From Micromonospora parathelypteridis (GTDB lineage Bacteria > Actinomycetota > Actinomycetes > Mycobacteriales > Micromonosporaceae), in contig NZ_JACHDP010000001.1 in NCBI RefSeq assembly GCF_014201145.1, positions 3,224,001 through 3,288,000 of the forward strand: 64,000 nt of DNA, in the 5' to 3' direction. The translations under genes and the position numbers were made by a program. Shown piece after piece: positions 22,179 through 30,600 of the stretch. The notes beneath the pieces were generated by a model. That model was given only the letters and a program-made list of their open reading frames with translations, was not told the origin of the DNA and made no database searches. Position 1 is the stretch's first letter; every line of letters starts with the position of its first letter.

Positions 22179-24863
22179 ATGACTCCGGATCATGATCGGT
22201 CGCGGAGCCCGGCTGGTCGTACCGCCCTGCCGGAGCTGCTCCGCGGGCATCGACGCACCGCGGGCCTGACCCAGGCCGAGTTGGCATCCCGGGCCGGGGT
22301 GGGTGTGCGGACGGTGCGTGACCTGGAGCGTGGTCGGTCGGTCCGGCCGCAACGCACCACTGTCGAGTTGCTGGCCGCGGCGTTGGCGCTGACCGGCGCC
22401 AGCCGGGCGGCGTTCCTGGCCGCGGCCCGGGGTTCCGCCGGTGCTGAGTCATCCTGGCCGGACGCCACCTCGTCCGCGCTTTCGGTCAGCGGCGCAACCG
22501 CGTCGGAGGCCGCACCCGCCGACCCGCCGGTCGCCCTCCCGCCGCCGGTCACGCTGGTTGGCCGGGATGGCGACGTCGCCGAGTTGGCCGGAATGCTGAC
22601 CGCGGAGCCCGGACCTCGACTGGTGAGCCTGGTCGGCCTGGCCGGGGTCGGCAAGACCGCCCTGGCGATGGCGGTGGCGCACGCGGTGTCCTTCGCCCAT
22701 CCGGCCGGCGTGGCCGGGATGCTGGTCGACGAGAGCTCGGACGGGCCGGACGTGCTGGCCAGCGCGATGGCCGTGCTCGGCGCGGCGCGGCTGCCGGACC
22801 TGGTGGCCCGGCTCGCCGGGCGACCGGCGCTGCTCGTGATCGACGCCGTGGAGCGCGCCCCGGGCCCGGTGGCCGCGACGCTGCACCGGCTGACCGGTGC
22901 GCTGCCCTCGCTGCGGGTGCTGGTCACCGGGCGGCATCCGGTCGGGACACCCGGTGAGAGGGTCTGGCCGGTCGCACCGCTGGATGTGCCTCCCCCGGGT
23001 GCCGAAAACTCCGGAGCGGCCACGCTCGAATCATGGCCGGCGGTCGCGTTGTTTACCTCTCGGCTCGCTCAGGTCCGCCGGGAGCCGCCCACCCCCGACG
23101 AGCTGCCAGCGCTTGCCGCGCTGGTTCGCCGGCTGGGAGGGCTGCCGCTGGCCATCGAGCTGATGGCCGCCCGGGGCCGACTCCTCGACCTCACCCAACT
23201 GCTCGACCGGTACGGCGACCGGGTGCTCGACCTCGCCACCTCCGCCGATCCAGCGGTCCACCCCGGTTGGGACGCACCGGATGCGCTGACCCGTCGATCG
23301 AGCGACCCCGACACCTCGGTGCCGGCAGCGGTCACGGTCACCCTGCGGGACGCGGTGGCGACCAGCTACCGATTGCTGGCACCGGACGAGCGGGCGGCGC
23401 TGCGCCAGCTCGCCGTGTTCGGCAATCGCTGGTCGGTGGAGTTGGCCGAGGAGATGCTCGCCGACGAGGCGGACCGGGACGGCGCGGTGGTGACCGATCC
23501 CGTTCCGCTGTTGGACCGTTTCGTCGAACTCGGGCTGCTGAGCGTACGTGGCACCGGCTCGTTCCGGTTCCGGCTGCTCGACGCCGTCCGTGACTATGCC
23601 GTCGAGCAGGCAACCGGCGAAGGTGAGTTGACCCGCATCCGACGTCGGCACGCGGAGGTGATCGCGCGCCTGGTGGCACGGACCGCGACCGACCTGGTCG
23701 GCCCCCGGTCGTCCGACGCGGTGCACCGGCTGGACGAGATGAGCAGCGACATCAACTCGTCGCTGGTGCACGCGGCCACGGACGACCCGCTGATCGCGCT
23801 GCGGCTGGCAGCCTGCCTGACGCGTTGGTGGCGGTTCCGTGGGCGCGACGTCGCCGGGCGGCAGTGGCTGCGACGGCTGTTGGCGGACCCGCGGACCGCC
23901 GACGCCGATCCGGTCCTGCGCGGCTGGGCCGCTCTCGGGGTTGCGCGGCTCGCGGCCGAGCACGGTGCGGACGCCGAGGAGTTGCCGACGGCGCGTGCCG
24001 CGTTGGACGTCTTCCGGCAAGCCGGCGACGTCACCGGAGAGTTGGAGGCACGAAACGTGCTCGGCAACCTGTTGCTCTCGGTCGGCCAGCACGACGAGGC
24101 TCGCGAGCAGGCCGAGACGGCTCTGCGGATGGCCGCCCGCAATGGCCGAACCAGGGACCTGGCGGTCGCCCAGAACAGCCTCGCCTGGCACGAGATCCGG
24201 ATTGGCGACCTGGCCGCAGCCCGTCGACGGCTCGCTGCGGCGGACCGGCTCGCCGCCGAGAGCGGGGAGCAGCGACTTCGAGTGCTGGCCTGGACCAATC
24301 GAGCCGAGGTCGCCCGCCTGGAGGGCTGGTACGCGGACGCTGTCGACCAGGGCCGACGGGTGGCTGCGGCATTGTCCGAGCTGGGTGATCCGGGGCTCCG
24401 CCGGCGGGTGCTCGGGAAACTCGGATTGGCGCTCGCTCAGGACGGGCGCGGCGCCGAGGCGACCGAGGTGCTCACTGAGCTGCGCGCGGGGGCCGCCAGA
24501 GCCGTATCGGTGCGGGCACCGGCTCGGCCGACCGTGGCACCGCGACCGCGCTCGGAGGACGCCGCGCTGTCCTCCGGTGGGGCGGAGGCAGGGCTCTGTG
24601 CCTTGATCGAGGGGAATCTGGCGCTGCACCAGGGTGATCGGGAGCTGGCCGCCGAGTGGTTCGCCGCCGCCGCCGACGACGCGGGTCTGGATCGCAGGGA
24701 CGCGGTGGAGGCGCTGGTGGGACTGGCCGCGAGCACCGCGGACCCGGCGGTCCTCGACCGGCTGGAGCGGGTCTGTCGGGAGAACGGGATTCGGCTACTG
24801 CCGCAGGAGTCGGGGCTGCTCTACGCGCTGACCGCCGCTCGAGGCGGGCCGGACGCACGTTAG
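22179..24863 (+). CDS. XRE HTH / NB-ARC (STAND) ATPase / TPR regulator
   Basis: The 894-aa protein begins with an XRE-type helix-turn-helix (about 15-75): LLRGHRRTAGLTQAELASRA, then VRTVRDLERGRS. An NB-ARC-type ATPase follows with P-loop LVGLAGVGKTALAMAVAHA (about 150-168), a Walker B-like LLVIDAVER and the LGGLPLAIELMAARGRLLD helix. The C-terminal third is alpha-helical and TPR-like (ARNVLGNLLLSVGQHDEAREQ, LAWHEIRIGDLAAARRRLAAA). Such proteins are ATP-dependent switch regulators, resembling AfsR/SARP relatives but with an XRE reader. The ATG at 22179 has no Shine-Dalgarno; TACTCT 8 bp upstream suggests a leaderless transcript. Targets are unknown. Confidence 0.88.
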   Translation: MTPDHDRSRSPAGRTALPELLRGHRRTAGLTQAELASRAGVGVRTVRDLERGRSVRPQRTTVELLAAALALTGASRAAFLAAARGSAGAESSWPDATSSALSVSGATASEAAPADPPVALPPPVTLVGRDGDVAELAGMLTAEPGPRLVSLVGLAGVGKTALAMAVAHAVSFAHPAGVAGMLVDESSDGPDVLASAMAVLGAARLPDLVARLAGRPALLVIDAVERAPGPVAATLHRLTGALPSLRVLVTGRHPVGTPGERVWPVAPLDVPPPGAENSGAATLESWPAVALFTSRLAQVRREPPTPDELPALAALVRRLGGLPLAIELMAARGRLLDLTQLLDRYGDRVLDLATSADPAVHPGWDAPDALTRRSSDPDTSVPAAVTVTLRDAVATSYRLLAPDERAALRQLAVFGNRWSVELAEEMLADEADRDGAVVTDPVPLLDRFVELGLLSVRGTGSFRFRLLDAVRDYAVEQATGEGELTRIRRRHAEVIARLVARTATDLVGPRSSDAVHRLDEMSSDINSSLVHAATDDPLIALRLAACLTRWWRFRGRDVAGRQWLRRLLADPRTADADPVLRGWAALGVARLAAEHGADAEELPTARAALDVFRQAGDVTGELEARNVLGNLLLSVGQHDEAREQAETALRMAARNGRTRDLAVAQNSLAWHEIRIGDLAAARRRLAAADRLAAESGEQRLRVLAWTNRAEVARLEGWYADAVDQGRRVAAALSELGDPGLRRRVLGKLGLALAQDGRGAEATEVLTELRAGAARAVSVRAPARPTVAPRPRSEDAALSSGGAEAGLCALIEGNLALHQGDRELAAEWFAAAADDAGLDRRDAVEALVGLAASTADPAVLDRLERVCRENGIRLLPQESGLLYALTAARGGPDAR

Positions 24864-24998
24864 CCGCACCGACTGCGGGTCGTGAGCGGCCTGGGGGAGG
24901 TGGAGTCGGGGAGAGTGGCGCGGGCGAAGAGCCCCCTTGGTGCTACCCCTCGCTGTCCGCCCGCGCCGTCACCCCCCGGTGATCCCCGGTGAAGGGAG

Positions 24999-25021
24999 CC
25001 TGCCACCGCTACGGCGGCAGG
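24999..25021 (+). terminator. Hairpin downstream of the STAND regulator
   Basis: CCTGCCACCG (24999-25008) pairs with CGGCGGCAGG (25012-25021) over 10 positions with one mismatch and a 3-base loop. It lies between the convergent STAND and MarR genes. No T-run follows, so termination is tentative. Confidence 0.45.
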
Positions 25022-25100
25022 AAGTCGGGTTAGACCGAATTCTCCGGCTTGGCCGGGCAAGTTCTGCCGGTCTTTCTGCCGGTGCTGCCACGCACGGTGC

Positions 25101-25619
25101 TCAGCGGTGTCTGGCGCTGTCGGTGGTGGCGGTCTGCTGCTCAGGGCTGACGTCGTCGCTGCCGGCGGTGGCGCACGGATGCGCGGCGTCACGGACTCGA
25201 CGCAGCCCGTCCAGAAGAGCCGCCAGTGCCTTCGGGTCGAGTTGGCCAGTGAACCATTGCTCGATCATCTGCAGATGTCCGGGTAGCGTCTCGTTCAGTC
25301 GGTGCATCCCGGCGGCGGTGACCACCGCGTACGAGCTGCGCCGGTCGTTCGGGCATGCCCGGCGGGTGAGCAGCCCGTCCCGTTCCATCCGGTCCACCAC
25401 GCGCGTCACGCCACTGGTCGACAGCGAGGTCTGCGCCGCGAGGTCGGTCATGCGTAGTTGGTTGCCCGGCGAGCGGGCCAGTCGGGTGATGACCTCGAAC
25501 TCGACCGCGGAGAGGCCGTGCTCCTCGAGTTGGGCGTTGAACCGGGCTGACAGCCCGGCGTGTGCCTCGAAGAGCAGGCCGACGGCGGTGATCCGGGGAT
25601 CGTCGAACACGTTGGTCAC
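25101..25619 (-). CDS. MarR-family transcriptional regulator
   Basis: The 172-aa product has the MarR winged helix: LSAVEFEVITRLARSPGNQLR, then MTDLAAQTSLSTSGVTRVVDRMERDGLLTR (recognition helix) and the wing with CPNDRRSSYAVVTAAG. The C-terminal 30 residues (AHPCATAGSDDVSPEQQTA) are an unusual low-complexity tail. The GTG at 25619 lacks a Shine-Dalgarno, and TAGAAT ends 6 bp upstream, indicating a leaderless mRNA. It is divergent from the YceI gene across 99 bp and may control it. The Cys in RRACPNDRRSS could sense oxidants, but this is speculative. Confidence 0.9.
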   Translation of the reverse strand: MTNVFDDPRITAVGLLFEAHAGLSARFNAQLEEHGLSAVEFEVITRLARSPGNQLRMTDLAAQTSLSTSGVTRVVDRMERDGLLTRRACPNDRRSSYAVVTAAGMHRLNETLPGHLQMIEQWFTGQLDPKALAALLDGLRRVRDAAHPCATAGSDDVSPEQQTATTDSARHR

Positions 25620-25638
25620 CCGTTCATTCTACCAGTAC

Positions 25639-25668
25639 TTGACACGGGGAATGTTGTTGCGGTTGTAT
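25639..25668 (+). promoter_or_regulatory. Sigma-70-type promoter of the YceI gene
   Basis: TTGACA (25639-25644), an 18-bp spacer and TTGTAT (25663-25668) form a near-consensus vegetative promoter about 50 bp upstream of the YceI start codon. A perfect -35 is uncommon in this GC-rich DNA. Confidence 0.55.
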
Positions 25669-25718
25669 TTGCTTCAGCAGTCGTTGGGCTACTAAACATT
25701 CTCCTGGAGGACAGCAGC

Positions 25719-26300
25719 ATGACCAGCAGCACCGACGCGGTTACCCGCGACTGGGACGGCCTCACCATCCCGGCGGCCGGCACCTACGCGCTCGACGTGG
25801 CGCACAAGCGTGTTGGCTTCGTTGCCCGGCACATGATGGTCAGCAAGGTTCGCGGTGAGTTCAAGGAGGCGAACGCCACCATCACCGTTGCCGAGGACCC
25901 GCTGCAGTCGTCGGTCGTCGCGACCATCCAGGCCGCCAGTATCGACACCACCCAGACCGACCGGGACGCGCACCTGCGCAGCCCCGAGTTCCTGGACTCC
26001 GAGAAGTTCCCGACGCTCGAGTTCCGCAGCACCGGGGTCAAGTCCCGTCGTGGCAGCGAGTTCGTGCTCACCGGCGAGCTGAGCATCAAGGACGTCACCC
26101 GGCCGGTCGAGCTGGAGGTGGAGTTCGAGGGTGTCGGCCGCAGCCCGTTCGGCCAGGACATCTTCGGTTTCTCCGCGAGCACCGAGATCGACCGTGAGGA
26201 GTTCGGCCTGACCTGGAACGTCGCCCTGGAGACCGGGGGCGTGCTGGTCAGCCGCAAGATCAAGATCGAGATCGAGGGCGAGGCCGTCCGCCAGGCCTGA
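25719..26300 (+). CDS. YceI-family protein
   Basis: The 193-aa protein has the YceI lipocalin-like beta-barrel pattern: AGTYALDVAHKRVGFVARHM, TVAEDPLQSSVVATIQAASID, REEFGLTWNVALETGGVLV. YceI proteins bind long-chain isoprenoids or fatty amides. There is no signal peptide, so this member is cytoplasmic, as is common in actinobacteria. The ATG has CTGGAGGA upstream and a strong promoter. It is divergent from a MarR regulator and followed by a strong hairpin, so it is transcribed alone. The ligand is unknown. Confidence 0.9.
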   Translation: MTSSTDAVTRDWDGLTIPAAGTYALDVAHKRVGFVARHMMVSKVRGEFKEANATITVAEDPLQSSVVATIQAASIDTTQTDRDAHLRSPEFLDSEKFPTLEFRSTGVKSRRGSEFVLTGELSIKDVTRPVELEVEFEGVGRSPFGQDIFGFSASTEIDREEFGLTWNVALETGGVLVSRKIKIEIEGEAVRQA

Positions 26301-26320
26301 TCCACCCCGATCATCAGTAC

Positions 26321-26355
26321 GCAGGGCCCGCGCCGCACGTTGGCGCGGGCCCTGC
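26321..26355 (+). terminator. Hairpin terminator after YceI
   Basis: A perfect 14-bp stem, GCAGGGCCCGCGCC (26321-26334) with GGCGCGGGCCCTGC (26342-26355), has a 7-base loop and starts 20 bp after the stop codon. Confidence 0.85.
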
Positions 26356-26594
26356 GTCGTCTCCGTACCCGACGCTATGTCGTGGTAATTGTCACGAGTT
26401 GTTCGCACCGTCATCGGGTCCGGTCGGTCGACGACGGGGTACAGATGGCGCCACAAGAGCGTCCGCTCCGGTCGATGTCGGATCACCGCTGTCGGCCTCT
26501 GGCCCCGGTCAGGTGGGCGCTCTTAACGTGGAGGGTTCACAATGCGCTTTCCGGGACGGCAGAATCCCGACCGCGCCGGCTGTCGGGAGGACAC

Positions 26595-28073
26595 ATGGGC
26601 AGGGACGTCTCGCAGGGCGCCTTCACCCGCGATGATCGCGTCCGCTACCGGCAGAAGGTGCGGCGGTGCCTCGACGTCTTCGCCCTGATGCTGGATGACT
26701 TCGGTTTCGACGCCGACCGGCCGATGACCGGTCTGGAGATCGAGCTCAACCTGGTCGACTCGGCCGCCGAGCCGGCGATGCGCAACGAGGAGATCCTCGC
26801 CGACATCGCCGACCCGCTGTTCCAGACCGAGCTGGGGCAGTTCAACCTGGAACTCAACGCCGAGCCCCGACTGATCGAAGGCACCGGCTTCGCCGACTAC
26901 GAGCACGACCTGCGCGGCAGCCTCTCCCGGGCCGACGAGCGCGCGGCCAAGTCCGACGCGAAGATCGTCCTGGTCGGGATCCTGCCCACCCTCACCGAGG
27001 GGCACCTGGTCGAGGACAACCTCTCCACCAACGAGCGTTACCGGGTGCTCAACGACCAGATCGTTGGCGCCCGCGGCGAGGACATCGAGCTGGACATCCG
27101 CGGCGTCGAGCAGTTGCAGACGCACACCGACTCGATCGCCCCCGAGGCCGCCTGCACCAGCCTCCAGTTCCACCTCCAGGTGGCACCGGACAGCTTCGCC
27201 GACTACTGGAACGCGTCCCAGGCCATCGCCGGCGTGCAGGTGGCGATCGGGGCGAACAGCCCCTTCCTGTACGGACGCCAACTGTGGGCCGAAACTCGGA
27301 TCGCCCTGTTCCAGCAGGCCACCGACACTCGACCGGACGAGCTCAAGGCCCAGGGCGTACGACCCCGGGTGTGGTTCGGCGAGCGGTGGATCACCTCGAT
27401 CTTCGATTTGTTCGAGGAGAACGTCCGGTACTTTCCGCCGCTGCTGCCGATCTGCGAGGACGAGGACCCCGTGGAGGTGCTGCACGCCGGCGGGGTGCCA
27501 CAGCTCGGGGAGCTGAGGCTGCACAACGGCACGGTCTACCGGTGGAACCGCCCGGTCTACGACATCATGAACGGCCGACCGCACCTGCGGGTGGAGAACC
27601 GGGTGCTGCCGGCCGGTCCGACGGTGGTGGACATGCTCGCCAACGCGGCCTTCTACTTTGGGCTGGCGCGAGGGCTGGCCGAGGCGGACCGTCCGATCTG
27701 GAGCCAACTCACCTTCAGCTCCGCCGAGGAGAACTTCCACGCCGCTGCCCGACGTGGTCTCGACGCCGCGCTGCACTGGCCCGGGCTCGGCGATGTGCCG
27801 GTCACCCGGCTGGTGCTGGAGCAGTTGCTGCCCACCGCCGCGGCCGGACTGGACGGGTTCGGTGTGGCCCCAGCACAACGGGACCGGCTGCTCGGCATCA
27901 TCGAGCAGCGCTGCCGAACCGGCCGCAACGGTGCCGTCTGGCAGACCGAGGCGGTCTGGGCAGCGGAGCGACACCACGGCATGGACCGAGCGGCAGCCCT
28001 GCACCACATGGTCCAGCGCTACGCCGAACTACAGCGCGCCAACGAACCCGTCCACACCTGGCCAGTCAACTAA
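26595..28073 (+). CDS. GCS2-family carboxylate-amine ligase (glutamate-cysteine ligase-like)
   Basis: The 492-aa protein belongs to the GCS2 family: TGLEIELNLVDSAAEPAMRNEE near the N-terminus, FNLELNAEPRLIEG, TSLQFHLQVAPDSFADYWNAS and RVENRVLPAGPTVVDMLAN. These enzymes form gamma-glutamyl amide bonds with ATP; in actinobacteria related proteins serve ergothioneine synthesis or have unknown substrates. It is longer than YbdK-type enzymes (about 370 aa). The ATG has GGGAGG upstream. No ergothioneine or mycothiol genes are adjacent, so the substrate is open. The C-terminal 100 residues are helical and specific to the actinobacterial subgroup. Confidence 0.82.
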   Translation: MGRDVSQGAFTRDDRVRYRQKVRRCLDVFALMLDDFGFDADRPMTGLEIELNLVDSAAEPAMRNEEILADIADPLFQTELGQFNLELNAEPRLIEGTGFADYEHDLRGSLSRADERAAKSDAKIVLVGILPTLTEGHLVEDNLSTNERYRVLNDQIVGARGEDIELDIRGVEQLQTHTDSIAPEAACTSLQFHLQVAPDSFADYWNASQAIAGVQVAIGANSPFLYGRQLWAETRIALFQQATDTRPDELKAQGVRPRVWFGERWITSIFDLFEENVRYFPPLLPICEDEDPVEVLHAGGVPQLGELRLHNGTVYRWNRPVYDIMNGRPHLRVENRVLPAGPTVVDMLANAAFYFGLARGLAEADRPIWSQLTFSSAEENFHAAARRGLDAALHWPGLGDVPVTRLVLEQLLPTAAAGLDGFGVAPAQRDRLLGIIEQRCRTGRNGAVWQTEAVWAAERHHGMDRAAALHHMVQRYAELQRANEPVHTWPVN

Positions 28074-28113
28074 CCCACCCCACCCCCCGCCTCCCCTCCC
28101 CTGCCTGACCCCC

Positions 28114-28174
28114 GTTGACCATGAAGTTATTGCCACGACACGCCGGGCGGGATGGCAATAACTTCATGATCAAC
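28114..28174. repeat. 22-bp inverted repeat with flanking C-tracts and G-tracts
   Basis: The arms are 28114-28135 (beginning GTTGACCATGAAGTTATTGC) and 28153-28174 (beginning TGGCAATAACTTCATGATCA). They are complementary over 22 bp with one mismatch and enclose a 17-base spacer. They are AT-rich compared with all surroundings. A C-rich stretch (about 28077-28113) lies before and a G-rich stretch (28177-28200, five G-runs) after, so the stem could extend. The element sits between the convergent GCS2 and membrane-protein genes and may be a dispersed intergenic palindrome that also ends transcription. Confidence 0.85.
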
Positions 28175-28201
28175 GAGGTGGGTGGGGGTGGGGGTGGGGG
28201 T

Positions 28202-29605
28202 TTAGTCGGTGGTGGGGCGGGTGGATCGGCGGGTTGCGCGGGTGCGTCGACCGCTGGCCGTCGGATCCTCCGCTGCTCCGGATTCGGCAGGATGGGCTGG
28301 ACCGGAGAGGTTCGGTTCGGTACGCGGCGCGGGCACCCGCGGTGCGGCGGTGGCCTCGCCCGGTAGGGAACCCGCCCTGGTGGTCCGTGGTGTGGCATCG
28401 GCCCTGCCGCGTCGAGCCGCGGTGCCGAGCGGCGAGCCGGAAGCCGACAACCCGGAGTCGGCCTCGGTAATCGGAGCCGGGGTGGCCCGACCGGTCGAGG
28501 TCGACCCGCCGCCGGTGGCCGGGGCCGGGTCGGCTCGATCGGCCGGGGCCGGGTCGGTCTTCGTGGCCGAGGCAGCCGCACTCCGGTCGGCCCGCTCGGC
28601 CAGGACGGCGGCCAGCACCGAGCCACCGATGCCGGCGATCACCGCGTACGGGGCGATCAGCTGGGTGGACAACTGCGCGGGACCCAGCGTCGACCAGTGC
28701 GGCAGAGTGGTGAGGTAGGCGAGCGCGACGAGCACCGGACCGGCAGCGCCGGAGGCCGCCGCGCCGACGCGGTGCCCGGCCGACCGTGCGGCTCGCCGTG
28801 CGGCCAGCACGCCGATCAGCAGCGCGGGCACGAGTGCCAACAGCGCGCCGGGCCAGTAGAGCTGGTCGGATATCCAGTACCGCGGGTGGTCCGGGTCGAG
28901 CTGCCAGGTGCCGAGTTGAGCGCCGGTCAGCCCTCGTCCGACGCGTACCCCGTCGATGACCGAGACCACCGCGAGCAGCCAGAGCCAGGCGGCGGTCGCG
29001 GTCACGTTGATCGCCGCGACCCGGGAGCGAAGTGCCCAGATCGCGACGAGTACGCCAATCAGGATGCCCAGCGTCGCCTGCACCGCGGCCGTCCGTTGTG
29101 GTGCTCCGGTGTCGGCGCCGGTGGCGACCCGCGCGGGTACGGCGATCAGCAGCACGGTGACCAGCCCGCCGATCCCGGCGCTGAGCGCAAGGGCCACCCG
29201 TCGCAGCAGGCCACCACGGTCATGGGTCGCGGCCTCGGCCTCCGGTGCTGAGCGCCTGACCGTCGCCTCGGTGGCGGTGGCGGTGGCGTTGGCGTGCCCG
29301 CCTTGAGTCGGCTGCTCCGGCGAGGTCGCGGAGTCAGGAACCTCGGCGGCCTGCGGCTCGGCCGGCGCTGGTGCGCTGCGTTGGTGTAGCCGCTGCGCGC
29401 AGACCGCCCCGAGGACCGTCGAACTGGCGGCGAGCCAGGTGGCCCAGGCGAGGCCGTCGGCCCAGGCGGTATCGGTGGCCCCGGCATCGGTGGGCGTCCA
29501 CGTGATGACGCCCAGCCCGTAGCCGAAGCCCAGTTGCGCGGCGCCCGCGCCGGCAGCGACCCCGATCGCGGTCGCGATCGACACTCCCCAGCCCTGTCTG
29601 GCCAT
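28202..29605 (-). CDS. Multi-pass membrane protein of unknown function
   Basis: The 467-aa protein has an N-terminal hydrophobic pair (GWGVSIATAIGVAAGAGAAQ, about 5-30, and a second near 55-70), then an Ala/Glu/Thr-rich loop. Further helices lie around residues 135-160, 178-195, 205-225, 258-280 and 295-345. The last 110 residues are a disordered Ala/Thr/Pro/Arg tail ending in many Arg. I recognise no domain. The ATG at 29605 has no Shine-Dalgarno, and TACGCT ends 7 bp upstream, so the mRNA is probably leaderless. It is divergent from the PASTA protein gene at 29728. Function is unknown; an envelope role fits the neighbours. Confidence 0.75.
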   Translation of the reverse strand: MARQGWGVSIATAIGVAAGAGAAQLGFGYGLGVITWTPTDAGATDTAWADGLAWATWLAASSTVLGAVCAQRLHQRSAPAPAEPQAAEVPDSATSPEQPTQGGHANATATATEATVRRSAPEAEAATHDRGGLLRRVALALSAGIGGLVTVLLIAVPARVATGADTGAPQRTAAVQATLGILIGVLVAIWALRSRVAAINVTATAAWLWLLAVVSVIDGVRVGRGLTGAQLGTWQLDPDHPRYWISDQLYWPGALLALVPALLIGVLAARRAARSAGHRVGAAASGAAGPVLVALAYLTTLPHWSTLGPAQLSTQLIAPYAVIAGIGGSVLAAVLAERADRSAAASATKTDPAPADRADPAPATGGGSTSTGRATPAPITEADSGLSASGSPLGTAARRGRADATPRTTRAGSLPGEATAAPRVPAPRTEPNLSGPAHPAESGAAEDPTASGRRTRATRRSTRPTTD

Positions 29606-29727
29606 GCCGGGCAGCGTAACGTCCCGTCGTCGGCGCGGCGAGTCGCAACGACCCGCCGGTATGAACCGCCGGCGCAGCGGATTGGGCGACGGGCGGTACG
29701 GTCGCCGGTGATGAGGCGGTGGGCGGA

Positions 29728-30426
29728 ATGACGGACACGAACACGGGCCAGCAGGATGCCGCCGGTGGGCGCGACGGCGGCAGTCCAGGACGGGCCAGCG
29801 TACTGCTGGGTGGTGGGTTGGCCGCTGTGCTGCTCGCCGCGATCGGTGCGACCGGCGGCTGGCTGCTGGCTGGCGACGGCGACAACCCCTCGGGGGATCC
29901 GCTGGCGGTCTCGACCACGAGCGGTCCGCCGACCGGCCGGGCCACCGCGTCCCGGCCGAGCACCGGCCGGACCACGCCATCGGCCGTCCGGACCTCCGCC
30001 ACGGCGACCAAGGGGACCGGCCTGACCGTGCCGCCGGTGGTCGGCTCCGACTTCTTGCAGGCCCGGGAAATGCTGCGCAAGCAGCGGCTGGGTTGGCGGC
30101 TGGTCTTCGGCAGCGGCGCGGGTCGTACGGTCGAGAGCGCCTCGCCGGAGGTGGGTGCCGAGGTCGCCCGGGGTACGACGGTGCAACTGCAGGTGGCTGG
30201 GCCAGCGCCGTCCGCCGAGGTGCCGGACGTGGTCGGTAAGGACTGCGCCAAGGCCGTCGACGATTTGATCGACGAGGGTCTGTACCCGCGTTACATCAGC
30301 GGCCGCAACGGAAAGGTCGCCAAGCAGGAGCCGGCCGAGGACGGCCCTGCCCGTTGGAACGACGAGGTCAGCATCTGGTGTGGATCTGGCCCGCCGGACC
30401 AGCCGACCGCGAAACCCACTTCCTGA
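29728..30426 (+). CDS. Membrane-anchored protein with two PASTA domains
   Basis: The 232-aa product has a cytoplasmic N-terminus of about 24 residues, a transmembrane helix (about 25-48) and a Ser/Thr/Pro linker (about 55-100). Two PASTA repeats follow, beginning VPPVVGSDFLQAREMLRKQR (about 101-157) and VPDVVGKDCAKAVDDLIDEG (about 165-217). PASTA domains bind peptidoglycan fragments and beta-lactams in kinases and PBPs; here there is no kinase or transpeptidase. The Cys pair (DC in the second domain and WCGSG near the end) may form a disulfide. A peptidoglycan-sensing or anchoring role is inferred. The ATG at 29728 is preferred to a GTG three codons upstream. Confidence 0.85.
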   Translation: MTDTNTGQQDAAGGRDGGSPGRASVLLGGGLAAVLLAAIGATGGWLLAGDGDNPSGDPLAVSTTSGPPTGRATASRPSTGRTTPSAVRTSATATKGTGLTVPPVVGSDFLQAREMLRKQRLGWRLVFGSGAGRTVESASPEVGAEVARGTTVQLQVAGPAPSAEVPDVVGKDCAKAVDDLIDEGLYPRYISGRNGKVAKQEPAEDGPARWNDEVSIWCGSGPPDQPTAKPTS

Positions 30427-30600
30427 TCTCAGGCCCGCGAGCCGATCCTCGCGACGACCCCGCGCCGCCCAATCGGAGATCGGAGCGCCACGCCGGCGTC
30501 CGGCGCGGCTCGGCACGCTGATCCCCGCCGATGGCGGTGCGGGCGGCTAGGTTGACGGTCGAGGGCCATGACGCCCGTCCGGTTCGGGAAAGGACGTGCG

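Noticed and set aside
24940..25060. Cobalamin or other riboswitch upstream of the MarR/STAND gap
   Set aside because: Only a short hairpin is present and the conserved blocks are missing; both flanking genes converge, so a leader RNA has no target.
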